Assembly: GCA_963738665.1 (NCBI GenBank)
Contig: CAVTXL010000003.1
Location: 1,276,619 to 1,340,618, forward strand
Direction of reading: 5' to 3'
Source of the DNA: JABDGM01 sp963738665
Lineage (GTDB): Bacteria > Planctomycetota > Planctomycetia > Pirellulales > Lacipirellulaceae
Length of the DNA stretch: 64,000 bases
A program made the translations under genes and the position numbers. Below the pieces are notes generated by a model. It made no database searches. It was not told where the DNA came from and saw nothing but the letters and a program-made list of their open reading frames with translations. Position 1 is the first letter of the stretch; each line of letters opens with the position of its first letter. Shown here piece by piece: positions 28,283 to 39,032 of the stretch.

Positions 28283-30909
28283 ATGCCAGAGTTATCCGAT
28301 CCTTCCGGCCCCAAGGCTGGTTCTTCCGGCGGTCGCGCTGCGCAGTTTGTCGTCATCAGCAGCGTGATGTTCGCCTTTGTCTCTTCGTGGCGGATCGCCG
28401 CCATCGTGCTGTGCGACATGTCGAGCACAGTGTTTTATATCGGCGCGATCGTCGAAAGCGCGATCGGCAAGGCGGCCCCGTGGTTTATTTTGGCCGTGCT
28501 GCTTTTCAGCTACGCGATGCGCTCGGTCTACATCGAGAGCTGCGCGCTGTTTGTCCGCGGCGGCGTGTACCGCATCGTGAAAGAGGCGATCGGCGGATTT
28601 TGGGCCAAAGCGGCCGTGTCGGCCCTGTTGTTCGATTACGTGCTGACCGGCCCGATCAGCGGCGTCTCGGCCGGGCAGTACATCATCGGCCTGCTGCTCG
28701 AGACGCTGCACCGCGTCTCCGGCCAGCAATTCGCCGAAGCCACGCGTGACTCGATCAAAGGCTGGGGCTCGGTGGCGATTGCCGTCACGGTCACGCTCTA
28801 TTTCCTGCGGCAGAATCTGCTCGGCATTCATGAGTCGAGCACCAAGGCGCTGCGCATCATGATGGCCACCACGGTCATGGGACTGGTGATGCTGGCCTGG
28901 AGCGGCGCGACGCTGGCGGTCCGCGGACCCATGAACGCGATTCCATCCTGGCAACCAGATCTTCTGCCGAAGACCGAGACGATGGACGACGGCCGGGTCG
29001 TCCCCAAGCTGGACCCTGTCACAGGCGAGCAGCAGGACCCCCTGGGCCTGATCGGCAAGGTCCCCAGCATCGCCAATCCGCTTCGCCAGCCGACGAGCTG
29101 GCTGAGCCTGGTCGGTGCGATCGGGATCGTAATCGCGTTCGGCCATTCGATTCTTGCCATGAGCGGCGAAGAGACGCTGGCCCAGGTCTATCGCGAAGTG
29201 GAATCGCCCAAGCTCAAAAATTTCAAAAAGGTCGGTTTTATTGTCTTTGCGTACAGCCTGCTCTTGACCGGCACGATGAACTTCTTGGCCGTGCTGCTGA
29301 TTCCGGACGTCGACCGGATGACGACCTACTACGACAACTGGATGGGCGGCCTGGCGATGAACATGCTCGGGCCGAACTGGCTGCTCTTGCTATTGAACGC
29401 GTTTGTGGTGATCGTCGGTTTCTTGATCCTGTCGGGCGCAGTAAACACATCGATCGTCGGCTCCAACGGCGTCTTGAGCCGCGTGGCGGAAGACGGCGTG
29501 CTGCCCGATTGGTTCCTCAAACCGCATGCGGCCTTCGGCACGAATTATCGGCTGCTCTACCTAATCGCGGCCCTGCAACTGTTTACCATCATCGCCAGCC
29601 GGGGGGACGTGCTACTGCTGGGCGAGGCATACGCCTTCGGCGTCGTCTGGAGCTTTGTCTTCAACACGGCGTCGATGGTTGTGCTGCGGTTCAAAAGCGC
29701 GGTCCGCGCGACTTTGTGGTGCCGATCAACATCCATCGCGGCGACGTGTACATCCCGATCGGCCTGACGGTCATCTTCTTGATCGTGTTTCTGTCGGCCC
29801 TGGCGAACCTGGTGACCAAGCCGGTGGCGACCGTCGGCGGTTTGTGCTTTGCCGGGACGTTTTTGTGCGTGTTCACCGTCACCGAGTACGTACATCGCAG
29901 ACGGCGCGGCGGCGCCGAGCATAAGCACGTTGAACAATTCAATCGCGAAACCATCGAACAAGTCACGGCCGAGCGGCTCGGCATGACGAAGCCCTTTCGC
30001 AAGCTGGTGGCCATTCGTTCGCCGTATAACTTGTTCATGCTCGACAAGGCGCTGGCCGACACCGACCCGGCCACGACCGACGTTGTCGTAATGACGGCCA
30101 AGGTCGAGCCGCGCGGGGCCGGGTTCTACCCCGACGAGGATTTCGACCCGTACGATCGGCAGCTGATGACGGCCGTCGTCGATCACGCCGAAAAACTCGG
30201 CAAAACCGTGCGGCCGCTGCTCGTGCCCACGAACAACGCGCTGCACGCCGTGCTCAAGCTGGCCAAAGAGCTGCCGGCGCAGGAAGTGCTCTTGGGCGCA
30301 TCCAACAAATACACGGCCGAGGAACAACTCGACCAGATCGCCTTTTACTGGATCCACTTGCACGATGGCGCACCGCAGGGCCTTACCGTGCACATCGTCA
30401 GCCAGGACCGCGACGTGACGTTCGACCTGGACGGCGGCAACCGCATCCCGAAGGTGGCCGAGCGGCAGGCCCGCACCGTGGCCGACCTGCGGGCGGCCGG
30501 CATCGGCGTGCGGCGCGTGCTCTTGGCCCACGACGGCACGGTGGCCAGCCACGACGTCTTTGAGTGGCTATTGACGATGGTCTCCGTTCACGTTGGGCTG
30601 GGCCTCGTGACCATCGCCAACAGTGAGAACGGGCGGTCCGGCGAAAACTCGACCATCGAACAAGATCGCCTGCAGGCCCAACAGCTCGAGCGGCCGGTCG
30701 AGGTGCATTCGCTCGTGCCCAAGACGGGCGAGGAGATAGTGGAGCTGATCCGGGCCGCAGAATACGATGCGGTCGTTATCCCGTCACCCGAGCTAATCGG
30801 CACGACCGACTCGCCCGCCGGCGCGTGCATCGACCATCTGCTCCACCACGCCCCCTGCGGAGTATTCATCGCCTATCACCCGGCCATTCCGCGGCAGGTG
30901 GTGGCGTGA
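28283..30909 (+). CDS. APC-superfamily permease with C-terminal cytosolic (USP-like) region, one frameshift
   Basis: About 875 residues. The N-terminal half is a 12-helix APC-type transporter: CDMSSTVFYIGAIVESAIG, YAMRSVYIESCALFVRGGVY, LLFDYVLTGPISGVSAGQYI, GAIGIVIAFGHSILAMSGEE. One A is missing in a run near 29693. The next frame continues PRDFVVPINIHRGDVYIPIG, two last helices and a ~360-residue cytosolic part with universal-stress-like folds (FRKLVAIRSPYNLFMLDKAL, VRPLLVPTNNALHAV, YDAVVIPSPELIGTTDS, HAPCGVFIAYH). The layout recalls KimA/amino-acid permeases that import potassium or amino acids. The upstream riboswitch candidate supports control by c-di-AMP. Confidence 0.85.
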
Positions 30910-30940
30910 CATTGGGCCGGCGGTTGCGGAGCTTGCCCAA

Positions 30941-31032
30941 TTGTAGCAGGCACGCTCCGCGTGCCGTAGCTGCCTTGGAAAAAGCACGGATCCACACAGT
31001 CAGCGTCCGCACGCGAAGCGAGCCTGCTACAA
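30941..31032. repeat. Small inverted-repeat element
   Basis: Perfect terminal arms TTGTAGCAGGC (30941-30951) and GCCTGCTACAA (31022-31032), with CACGCTCCGCGTGC inside. Length is 92 bases. A relative of its inner part (GGACACGCTGCGCGTGCC) lies near 50637. It occupies most of the gene-free stretch 30910-31258. Confidence 0.72.
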
Positions 31033-31258
31033 ACCAGATCCCCCGCGGTTTGCAGAAAAACCAGGCTGCGTAATTGAACCGGCTATTGGGGTCTGCGATA
31101 ATTCGGGCCAGCCGGCAGGCGAACGCAAATCGGTGGTTCGCCGGCGCCGACGTTCATGGACTTTTCCGACGACGTTCGCCGGGTGCAGCGACCGTTGCTC
31201 GCGCCTGATTTTCCGCCAACGCTGGCTGGTTGCCAGCACTTCCAGAAGGAGTGCCGCT

Positions 31259-32776
31259 GTGAATTCAATGTCGTGTCGGAGTCGAACGTTCGTCGTCACC
31301 CTTTTCATCGGAGTCTTGACATTGTCAGCCAAAGCCCAAGAAATGTCGCTCGGCGTCTTCGAGCACAGCGCCGACGTCGGCCAGCCGAAAGTCGCCGGCT
31401 CTATCACGTACGACGCCGCGAAGCACGAATATACGCTGGCCGGCGCCGGCCTGAACATGTGGACCAACCATGACGAGTTTCAATTCGTGTGGAAGAAAAT
31501 CAAAGGCGACTTCATCGTTACGGCCCGCGGCGAGTTCCTTGCCGAGGGGGGCGACCAGCACAAGAAATTTGGCTGGATCGCCCGGGCGAATCTCGACGCC
31601 GATGCTCCCCACGTGAACGCGGCCCTGCACGGCAACGGCGACGCTTACCTGCTGTGGCGGCCTGCGGCCGGAGTCATCACGCAAGGCAAGCTCTCGCCTT
31701 ACAAGAAGGCTGACGTCGTGCAACTGGAGCGCAAAGGAAGTCGCTGGACCATGTCGATCGCCCGCTTCGGCGAGCCGTTTGTCACGGAAGAGATCGCCGA
31801 CGTCGAATTGCCGGAAGAGCTGTACGTGGGCCTCTTCATGTGTTCGCACCGGGCCGATGATTTGCAGAAGGTCGCCATCCGCGACGTGCGGATCACCATT
31901 CCGGCGAAGGACGATTTCGTCCCCTACCGTGATTACATCGGCAGCAACCTGGAGATCTTGGACGTCGCCACCGGCCGGCGAGAGATCGTCTACCACGTGG
32001 CCGATTCGTTTCAGGCCCCGAACTGGACGCCCGACGGCAAGTCGCTGATTTACAGCCACAACGGCCGGCTGGTCCGGTTCGACCTGGCCACGCGCGAGGC
32101 GACGCCGATCGACACCGCCGATCGCACCCGCAACAACAACGATCATGTCCTGTCGCCCGACGGCAATTGGATCGGCCTCAGCAACAACAATCGCGAGGAC
32201 GGCAACAAATCGATCGTCTATGTCGTGCCCATTAACGGCGGCACGCCGCGGCGAATCACGCCCAACGGCCACTCGTATCTGCACGGCTGGACGCCGGACG
32301 GTCTGGAGTTGATCTTTACCGGCGAACGCAACAGCGTGTTCGACCTGTATCGCATCCCGCTCGAAGGGGGCGAGGAAAAACAGATCACCGACGGCGTGGC
32401 CTACAACGACGGCCCCGAGTATTCGCCGGACGGCAAGTTTATCTATTTCAACTCGACCCGCAGCGGCAAGATGCAGCTCTGGCGGATCGCGCCGGATGGC
32501 ACCCACTATGAACAACTGACGAACGACGAATTCAACAACTGGTTCCCCCACTTTTCGCCCGACGGGAAACAGGTCGTCTTCATCTCGTTCCCCAGCGACA
32601 TCACGCCGAAGGACCATCCGTTTTACAAGCACGTCTATTTGCGAATGATGCCGGCCGAGGGCGGTCCGCCGAAGGTGATCGCCTACCTCTACGGCGGCCA
32701 GGGGACGATCAACGTGCCCTCGTGGTCGCCGGACGGGAAGCGGCTGGCGTTTGTGAGCAATACGGCGGGGGAGTAG
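31259..32776 (+). CDS. Secreted TolB-like beta-propeller protein
   Basis: An intact protein of about 505 residues. A signal peptide (MSCRSRTFVVTLFIGVLTLS, cleaved near AKAQ) is followed by a jelly-roll-like domain (FQFVWKKIKGDFIVTARGEF, GWIARANLDADAPHVNAALH). Then come TolB-type PD40 repeats: APNWTPDGKSLIYSHNG, HVLSPDGNWIGLSNNN, GPEYSPDGKFIYFNS, FPHFSPDGKQVVFIS, PSWSPDGKRLAFVS. The GTG at 31259 sits seven bases after AGGAG; the ATG at 31268 is the alternative. It is likely periplasmic or secreted, with carbohydrate or protein binding. The substrate is unknown. Confidence 0.85.
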   Translation: MNSMSCRSRTFVVTLFIGVLTLSAKAQEMSLGVFEHSADVGQPKVAGSITYDAAKHEYTLAGAGLNMWTNHDEFQFVWKKIKGDFIVTARGEFLAEGGDQHKKFGWIARANLDADAPHVNAALHGNGDAYLLWRPAAGVITQGKLSPYKKADVVQLERKGSRWTMSIARFGEPFVTEEIADVELPEELYVGLFMCSHRADDLQKVAIRDVRITIPAKDDFVPYRDYIGSNLEILDVATGRREIVYHVADSFQAPNWTPDGKSLIYSHNGRLVRFDLATREATPIDTADRTRNNNDHVLSPDGNWIGLSNNNREDGNKSIVYVVPINGGTPRRITPNGHSYLHGWTPDGLELIFTGERNSVFDLYRIPLEGGEEKQITDGVAYNDGPEYSPDGKFIYFNSTRSGKMQLWRIAPDGTHYEQLTNDEFNNWFPHFSPDGKQVVFISFPSDITPKDHPFYKHVYLRMMPAEGGPPKVIAYLYGGQGTINVPSWSPDGKRLAFVSNTAGE

Positions 32777-32803
32777 GTGATGCAGTGAGTGATGCCGTGC
32801 GTT

Positions 32804-32843
32804 TACCCCCTCCCCGACTCTCCCCGCAGTGGGGAGGGGGCCA
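32804..32843. repeat. Dispersed C-rich/G-rich repeat
   Basis: CCCCCTCCCC and GGGGAGGGGG arms around CTCCCCGCAG, the same family as the copies near 500, 2640, 3240 and 49070. Confidence 0.55.
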
Positions 32844-32878
32844 GAACAGATCGGTGAATTGAAGCGCCGATAAAATAA

Positions 32879-32908
32879 CCCTCGCTGCCGTCGACAGCGA
32901 GGGCTTTT
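32879..32908. terminator. Intrinsic terminator between convergent genes
   Basis: 9-bp perfect stem CCCTCGCTG / CAGCGAGGG with a 7-base loop, followed by CTTTTC on the plus strand. It would stop transcription from the TolB-like gene. On the minus strand the run GTTATTTTAT lies outside the stem, so it may also serve gpx. Confidence 0.8.
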
Positions 32909-32946
32909 CAAATGCGCTCCACGAGCCCAATCGCAACGAACCCGTT

Positions 32947-33588
32947 TCAGTTGCTCGGCATCGCGCCGGCGGCTTCGGCTTTGGCGGCGGGCGCTTTCTT
33001 GGCCAGCTCGTCCTCGATCATTTTGATCACGTTCGCAGCGTCCGGCTTGATGCGGTTGTTGACGCGGGCGACGATCTGGCCGTCGCGGCCGATGATGAAC
33101 TTTTCAAAGTTCCAGGGAATCTTGCCGCCGATCTTGGGATCGGCGTTCGACGTGATCCGCTTGTAGAGCTCGCAGGCGCCGGCGCCGTTCACGTCCACCT
33201 TTTCCATCATGTCGAATTCGACACCGTACGTTTCCTTGCAGAAATCCAAGATCTGCTCGGCCGTCCCCGGCTCCTGGCTGCCGAACTGATTGCAGGGCAC
33301 GCCGACGACCGCCAATCCTTTTTCGGCATACTTTTTGTGCAGCGCTTCGAGCTGCTCGTACTGAGGCGTGTTGCCGCACTTGCTCGCCACGTTCACGAGG
33401 AGCACCACTTTGCCGGCGTACTTCTTGGCCAGGTTCACGTCTTTGCCGGTGAGGGTTTTCATGTCGACGTCGAGCAGCGCCTTGCCTTCTTTCGCGTCGG
33501 CCATCTTTTCGTTCTGCGCGGAAGCAACTTGTGTGCTCATCAACATCAATCCTACTGTGAGCAGCGACAATCGAACGATCGTCTTCAT
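32947..33588 (-). CDS. Secreted glutathione peroxidase-family protein
   Basis: An intact 213-residue protein with a signal peptide (MKTIVRLSLLTVGLMLMSTQ, VASAQ). The thioredoxin-fold peroxidase domain carries VVLLVNVASKCGNTPQY with a peroxidatic Cys (not selenocysteine), VVGVPCNQFGSQEPG with the conserved Gln region, and IPWNFEKFIIGRDG. The family reduces hydroperoxides, often with thioredoxin rather than glutathione in bacteria. A periplasmic location is inferred from the leader. The ATG at 33588 was chosen because it begins the signal peptide. Confidence 0.9.
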   Translation of the reverse strand: MKTIVRLSLLTVGLMLMSTQVASAQNEKMADAKEGKALLDVDMKTLTGKDVNLAKKYAGKVVLLVNVASKCGNTPQYEQLEALHKKYAEKGLAVVGVPCNQFGSQEPGTAEQILDFCKETYGVEFDMMEKVDVNGAGACELYKRITSNADPKIGGKIPWNFEKFIIGRDGQIVARVNNRIKPDAANVIKMIEDELAKKAPAAKAEAAGAMPSN

Positions 33589-33734
33589 CTGAATGTGTCT
33601 CCGGGACGGTTGCGGGATAGGCCCCCACCTCGAAACATCGATTATAAGCGGCCCATGCCGGCCCGCAAGTGTAGGCAATTCGCTCTGCGAAATTGCTGTC
33701 CGCTCGCACCCGAAACGTTCTCTGATGGAGAACG

Positions 33735-33810
33735 GACAATCCTGTCCGTCGTCAGAGTGTCGGACCGAAACTCCTGTCCTTCAGCGATCTGGCGGACGGA
33801 CAGGATTGTC
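33735..33810. repeat. Perfect 16-bp inverted repeat element
   Basis: GACAATCCTGTCCGTC at 33735-33750 and its exact reverse complement at 33795-33810, with ACTCCTGTCCTTC-type units inside. It lies between gpx and the zinc-ribbon gene. Confidence 0.75.
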
Positions 33811-33837
33811 TATCCTTCGGCACAAACCGACGCGATG

Positions 33838-34521
33838 CTACCCCATATCGGACGTGTACAGGCCGCGGCGGTTGCGTTCCGCCCGGCGGGCGCCGTCGAT
33901 CAGGTCGGCCACGCGGCGAGCGTCTTCGATGCCCACGAGCTTTAGCTCCGGGTTGCTCATATCCTTCGACTGCAGGACGATCGTGCCGATGCTCAGCAGG
34001 CGGTCGAGCGGACCTTGGCGGACCGTGACGTCGTCGATCGAGATCACTTGGATGCGATTGCCCGTGCGGGCCACGAGGCCCGTATCGTGAAAGAAACGGT
34101 ACGACGTCAGGCGATAGCGAACCGTCATTCGGCGATATAGGAGCGTTAGCCCCAGCCAGCCCCAAACGACCAGCATGGCCACGCCGAAGGCCAGCCAGGC
34201 GGAAGCCGCGCTGCCAGTGACGATGACCCCGGCCAAGGCAAGCAGGCTCAGCGCCGCGCAGACGATGGCCGGACCGACCATCGCCCGCGGCGAAAAGCTG
34301 CCCGACCACAGCTCGTGTTCGTTCGACTCGTCTTCTGCCGTCCGTCGGCCGCGACGCCGCAGCCGGTCGACCGGCGAACGATTGTCGTCGCCGGTGGCAA
34401 CATCGACGTCGTCTGCGTCATTCAAGTCAGTCGAACGCCGCTGCGACTCCACGCGGGCCCCGCACTGCGAACAAAACGCCGCGTTCGCTGCCAACTTCGC
34501 GCCACACTTGCGACACTTCAT
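33838..34521 (-). CDS. Zinc-ribbon and bacterial PH (DUF304-like) domain membrane protein
   Basis: An intact 227-residue protein. The N-terminus MKCRKCGAKLAANAAFCSQC GAR holds two CxxC pairs forming a zinc ribbon. An acidic linker follows, then two hydrophobic segments (MVGPAIVCAALSLLALAGVI and AWLAFGVAMLVVWGWLGLTL). The C-terminal bacterial PH domain has VRYRLTSYRFFHDTGLVART and IDDVTVRQGPLDRLLSIGTI. It is anchored in the inner membrane with both soluble parts cytoplasmic. The role is unknown. Confidence 0.85.
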   Translation of the reverse strand: MKCRKCGAKLAANAAFCSQCGARVESQRRSTDLNDADDVDVATGDDNRSPVDRLRRRGRRTAEDESNEHELWSGSFSPRAMVGPAIVCAALSLLALAGVIVTGSAASAWLAFGVAMLVVWGWLGLTLLYRRMTVRYRLTSYRFFHDTGLVARTGNRIQVISIDDVTVRQGPLDRLLSIGTIVLQSKDMSNPELKLVGIEDARRVADLIDGARRAERNRRGLYTSDMG

Positions 34522-34676
34522 ACGTCACGCTTTCTGCAAAATCTGGCCTTGCGCAACCTCCCGTTGAGAATTATAAAGCAGGCGAAATCGCTTGGGAGGG
34601 TTAAATGCAGGATCATTATCACGCTTTTACCAAGCGACCAGGCGGTCTATGCGAACATATGAAAGGGGATCGGGCG

Positions 34677-35084
34677 ATGCCGCAAGTCACGCTAGTGCTC
34701 TTTCGAAACGCTGAAAGAGACGTTCTCTCGTTAGAATGGCTCACCGCGCTTCAGCCCTAATGTCGGGCAAAGTTCCGCGCTTGGCTGCGGCAGTTGCGGG
34801 AACAGGGGGACAAATTGCGGCGACCGATTGACGACTATCTTAGAGTTGGAATCTACGGATTGCGAGTTGGATTTTGCGGAACGAATTATCGCACGCTGTA
34901 TTGTATTCACGGCCGCGAAGCAGTCATCGTGTCCCAAGGCTTGATGAAGTCGCCGGTATTTCCACCTGCGGAGATTGAGAAGGCGATCCAAAATCGCGAC
35001 AAATATGCAAGGAGTCCGCGGACGCACACTTTCGTGATGGACGAGGACGGATTCGATGGCGAAGAAGCGCAAAGTGACCACTGA
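34677..35084 (+). pseudogene. HigB/Gp49-type RelE-family toxin with an internal stop
   Basis: It starts MPQVTLVLFRNAERDVLSLE and meets TAA at 34758. The same frame then continues RAKFRAWLRQLREQGDKLRR, GIYGLRVGFCGTNYRTLYCI and HGREAVIVSQGLMK, the family pattern, to a stop at 35084. Around the stop, an inserted T and a missing C would turn the codons into Asn-Val, so two compensating errors are as likely as a nonsense mutation. The gene overlaps the following antitoxin start. Toxin first, antitoxin second is the HigBA order. Confidence 0.75.
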
Positions 35085-35363
35085 CGCGATTGAAATCATC
35101 GGCCGGCGTTTTTATCGCGGCCGGCCCGATCGCCGGGCGGAACTGGCCAAGCGGAAGCGGATGTGGCCATCGCGGAGAAGATTTATAAGTTGCGCACTAA
35201 GGCCAATTTAACAGCGCCAAAATGCCAAGCTGGTGGGAACGACCGCATCTGTCATTTGCCGCTGGAAGATGCCGACTATCACGGTCACTCGTTGGCCATG
35301 CTCAACCGCATCGCTGCCGCGCTCCGTAAGCGTGTCGAGATTCGCTTCCTGCCGGCAAAGTAA
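35056..35363 (+). pseudogene. XRE-family (HigA-like) antitoxin, three frameshifts
   Basis: The text is split over frames: MAKKRKVTTDAIEIIGRRFY, then DVAIAEKIYKLRTKANLT, then KLVGTTASVICR and finally LEDADYHGHSLAMLNRIAAA with the end RVEIRFLPAK. This is the helix-turn-helix order of a HigA/XRE antitoxin. Shifts lie near 35155, 35215 and 35268. The ATG at 35056 overlaps the toxin by 29 bases. As it stands the protein cannot be made. Confidence 0.72.
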
Positions 35364-35365
35364 GT

Positions 35366-36525
35366 TCAAACTCGCTCGAATACGACGGCGATTCCCTGCC
35401 CCACGCCGATGCACATCGTGGCCAGGCCGAGCGTGGCGCCTTTGTCGATCATCGCGTGGATCAGCGTGGTGGCGATGCGGGCGCCGCTGGCGCCGAGCGG
35501 GTGGCCGATGGCGATCGCCCCGCCGCGGACGTTGACTTTGGCTTCATCGAGCTTAAGCATGCGGATGCAGGCGATGGCCTGGCTGGCGAACGCTTCGTTG
35601 AGCTCGATCAGGTCGATGTCTTTCAGCTTGAGGCCGGCCCGCTGGAGCGCTTTCTGCGTGGCCGGCACGGGACCGGTGCCCATCACGCAGGGGTCGACGC
35701 CGGCCACGGCGGTCGCCCGCACTTTCACTAGCGGCTTGAGGCCGAGGTGCTCGGCGCTCTCTTCGCTCATGATTAGAAGGGCGGCCGCGCCGTCATTCAG
35801 CGGCGAACTGTTGCCGGCCGTGACCGTGCCCATGCCGGGCATGAAGGCCGGCTTCAGCGCGGCCAGGGCCTCGATACTCGTATCAGGGCGAATACACTGG
35901 TCCACGGTGACAAGCGTTCGGTTGCCCGCTTCGTCGCGGCCCCAGGTCGGGACGATCTCGGCGTCGAACTCGCCGGCCTCGGTTGCGGCGCTCGCCTTCT
36001 GATGGCTGCGAAGTGCGAACTGGTCCTGCTCCTCGCGCGAGATGCCTTGCGTCTGGGCCAGGAACTCGGCCGTGACGCCCATCATCAGAGCGCCTTTGCT
36101 CGTGCGCGTAAAGAGCTTGGGGTTCAGGTCGATTCCGGCGTCCATCGGAATGTGCTGCATGTGCTCCAGCCCGCCGACGATCTGCACGTCTTCGGCCTCG
36201 GCCACGGATGGCGTGCGACGCCTGGGCGACCGCCTGCAAGCTGCTGCCGCAGAGGCGATTGACGGTCGCCCCGCCCGCCTCGACCGGCAGGCCGGCCATC
36301 AGGCCGACCGATGCGGGCCACGTTAAATCCCTGCTCGCGCTGCTGCTGCGTGTTTCCCAGGACGACGTCTTCGATTGCAGCCGGATCGATGCCGGTCCGC
36401 TCGACCAGCGCGCGGACCACTTCGACGGCCAGGTCGTCGGAGCGGACGTCACGGTAGACGCCCTTCTCCGGGTGGGCCCGGCCAATCGGCGTGCGGCAGC
36501 AATCGATGATGACGGCGCTTTTCAT
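35366..36525 (-). CDS. Acetyl-CoA C-acyltransferase (thiolase), two frameshifts
   Basis: Thiolase performs the last step of fatty-acid beta-oxidation, cleaving 3-ketoacyl-CoA. The N-terminus is MKSAVIIDCCRTPIGRAHPE. The nucleophilic Cys lies in TVNRLCGSSLQAVAQASHAI. The C-terminal active-site motifs are NVRGGAIAIGHPLGASGARI (His) and TLGLATMCIGVGQGIAVVFE (second Cys). Frame changes near 36311 and 36208 split the gene; the parts join to about 386 residues, typical of the family. With the FadJ-like gene upstream on the same strand it forms a beta-oxidation pair (FadA/FadI role). Confidence 0.9.
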
Positions 36526-36540
36526 ATTGATAGGGGACTA

Positions 36541-36752
36541 AACCACGGGGACCGGAGTACACCAAGAAGATGAAGAGAGCAAATCAAGACAATGACAGAA
36601 TAATCGCGCGACACAATAATTGTTGAATCGATCGATGCCGCACGACTCACGCCTCAATAATTCACTCTGTCGAACAAATCATTCTGTCATTCTTCTCCCA
36701 TTCTTCTCCGTTTTGATCTTCTCCGTGCCCTCTGTGTCCGTTATGTGGTTAA
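36541..36752. repeat. Inverted-repeat element with CACAGAGG-type arms, copy 3
   Basis: The left side (AACCACGGGGACCGGAG, AAGAAGATGAAG, AATGACAGAATAAT) and the right side (ATCATTCTGTCATTCTTC, GATCTTCTCCGTGCCC, TCTGTGTCCGTTATGTGGTT) form a long imperfect stem. It lies between the thiolase and the fadJ-like gene. Confidence 0.7.
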
Positions 36753-39032
36753 TCATAGAACTTACCATTCGTCTGGGCGAGTTTCACCAGCATCGGCGTT
36801 GCTTCAAAGCGCTTGCCGAGCGGGGCGTACTTCCTAAGTTTTTCGACGATTACCGCCGTGCCGACCTGGTCGGCCCAGAAGAACAGTCCGCCGCGGAACG
36901 GTGGAAACCCGATGCCGAAGATCAGCGCCAGGTCGACGTCGCGGACGTCGCGGACCAGTCCGTCGGCCAGCACCCGCGTCGCTTCCACGAGCATCGGCAG
37001 GAACAGGCGGTCGGTCAGCTCTTCGGGCGTGAACTTGCGAGTCTTGCCGCTGCGGCAATCGTCAATAAGACGGGCGACTTCCGGGCTCTCCTCGCCGCGC
37101 GGCGGCTTGCCGCCTTTGGCCGGGCCGTAATCGAAGAAGCCGCGGCCCACCTTTTGGCCGAGCCGCTTGTGCTCGGACGAGCGCATCGAGAATCGGCGCG
37201 GGCACGACGCGATCGGGAAACGCTGCGAGCATTGTGCGGCCGGCGTGGACGGCGACGTCGAGGCCGACCACGTCGTACAGCGTGATCGGCCCCATCGGCA
37301 TGCCGAATGCTTTGGCCGCCTTCTCGATTTCGCCGATGCTGGCCCCTTCGCACAAGAGCAGGGCCGCTTCGTTCATGTAGGGCAACAGCAGCCGATTGAC
37401 CAAAAAGCCAGGCCCGTCGTTCATCACGATCGGCGATTTGCCGAGCCGCTTCGCATAAGCGACGGCCGCAGCGATCGTGGCGTCGCTCGTCTTCGCGCCG
37501 CGGATCACTTCCACCAGCGGCATCTGCCGCACCGGGTTGAAGAAGTGCAGTCCGCAGAATTGCTCGGGCCGCTCCAGGCCCTCGGCCAGTTGCGTGATCG
37601 GGATGGTCGAAGTGTTCGAGCAGAGCAGCGCTTCGTCGTGCAACAGCGGCTCGATGCGGGCGATAGAGGTGCCGCTTGACGTCGCGGTCTTCGAAGATCG
37701 CTTCGATAATGATGTCGGAGTGAGAGAGCTCGACGTCGGAGAGGGTGCCATTGATCAGCGGCGCCAGTTCGACCGCCCGCTTGACGTCGGGCCCTTTGAG
37801 TTCGCGGTTGTACGACACTTCGTTCAGCACACCGGCCACGCCGCGGGCGAGTGCAGCCTGGTTGGCGTCCATGATCGCCGTGGGGATGCCGCGTTTGACG
37901 TTGGCGGCGGCGATGCCCTGGCCCATCACGCCGGCGCCGACCACACCGGCCGAGGCGATTTCCTTGGTGGGGCCAGCAACCGCCTCTTCGCGTCTGAAGC
38001 AGCCGGCACGCCCGGGTCCTTCTTGTTGCGATCGCGCAAGAAAAACACGTTCAACAGCGCGCGGTTGATCGGCGAGCCGAAGAGTTTGGCGAATTCGCCG
38101 GCCTCCATTTGGCAGGCCGTTTCCAGGTCGACGCCCGCCGCGCCGAGCATCAGCTCCAGTGCTGCCAGCGGGGCTGGGTAATGGCCCTTGGTTTGCTGTT
38201 GGATGTAGGCGCTGGCGGTGGCACCGAGGAAGCCGAGTTCGGTTTCGTCGAGTTGGTGAATTGGCCCGGCCCAGCGCGTGCGATCGCGACGAAATTGCTG
38301 TGATTTCTGCTCGGCACGAATCATGCGAAGCGCCGCGGCAATCAAACGATTGCCCGGCTGGGGCGGCGGCCCCTGGCTTGGATAAGTTGTGGGATCATGG
38401 AGGCCACCGTCTCCGACGCGGGCCGCGGGCCGCGGATCGGCGTTCACCACCGGCAAACTGACCAGGTCATTGGCCAGTCCCATCAATTCGGCCGCTCGAG
38501 CGTCGATCGTCTCGCCACCGGTCACCAACTCGACAGCGTTGGCCAGGCCGACCATTCGCGGCGTGCGGGCAGTGCCGCCCCAGCCGGGAAACAGGCCCAG
38601 CTTGACCTCGGGAAAGCCAAAGGCCGTTTTTTCGCTCGAGGTCAGCACTCGGCGATCACACCATATCGCCAGCTCGGCCCCGCCGCCGACACACATGCCG
38701 TCGATCGCTGCCACGGTCACATAGTCGCATTTGGCGAGCCGGCCAAAAAGCTGCTGGCCGCGGCGGCTGAACTTGGTCACTTCTTCTTTGGGCGAATTGA
38801 TCCAGGCGACGAACTCCTTCAGGTCGGCCCCGGCGATATACATGCCGGGCTTCGCCGAGGCGATCACCAGGCCGGCCAGGCCGCTCAGCTCGTCAATCGT
38901 GTCGAGGTGCGACTCAAGGCCGTCCAATACGTGGCTCGACAGCACGTTGGCGCTCGAGTGCTCATCGTCGAGCTCGACGAGCGCGATGTCCGGCTCAGGA
39001 AACGAAAGCGAGATGGTCGTGCTGGCCGCCAT
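36749..39032 (-). CDS. fadJ: FadJ/FadB-like enoyl-CoA hydratase / 3-hydroxyacyl-CoA dehydrogenase, several frameshifts
   Basis: The N-terminal hydratase domain starts MAASTTISLSFPEPDIALVE, with SAKPGMYIAGADLKEF and DGMCVGGGAELAIWCDRRVL, GFPEVKLGLFPGWGGTARTP including the catalytic Glu positions. The dehydrogenase part has VVGAGVMGQGIAAANVKRGI (NAD-binding), LCSNTSTIPITQLAEGL, FCGLHFFNPVRQMPLVEVI with the catalytic His, and GPGFLVNRLLLPYMNEA. The C-terminal repeat is VGRGFFDYGP, DVDLALIFGIGFPPFRGGLF. Frame changes are near 37970, 37676 and 37185. About 761 residues in all. It carries out hydration and oxidation of acyl-CoA upstream of thiolase. The symbol is a family-level choice. Confidence 0.88.

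Noticed and set aside
29557..30552. 331-residue minus-strand frame
   Set aside because: Shadow of the APC permease C-terminal region; low-complexity Arg/Gly/Val text and no motif.
31325..32911. 528-residue minus-strand frame
   Set aside because: Antisense of the TolB-like gene, whose PD40 repeats and signal peptide are convincing on the plus strand.
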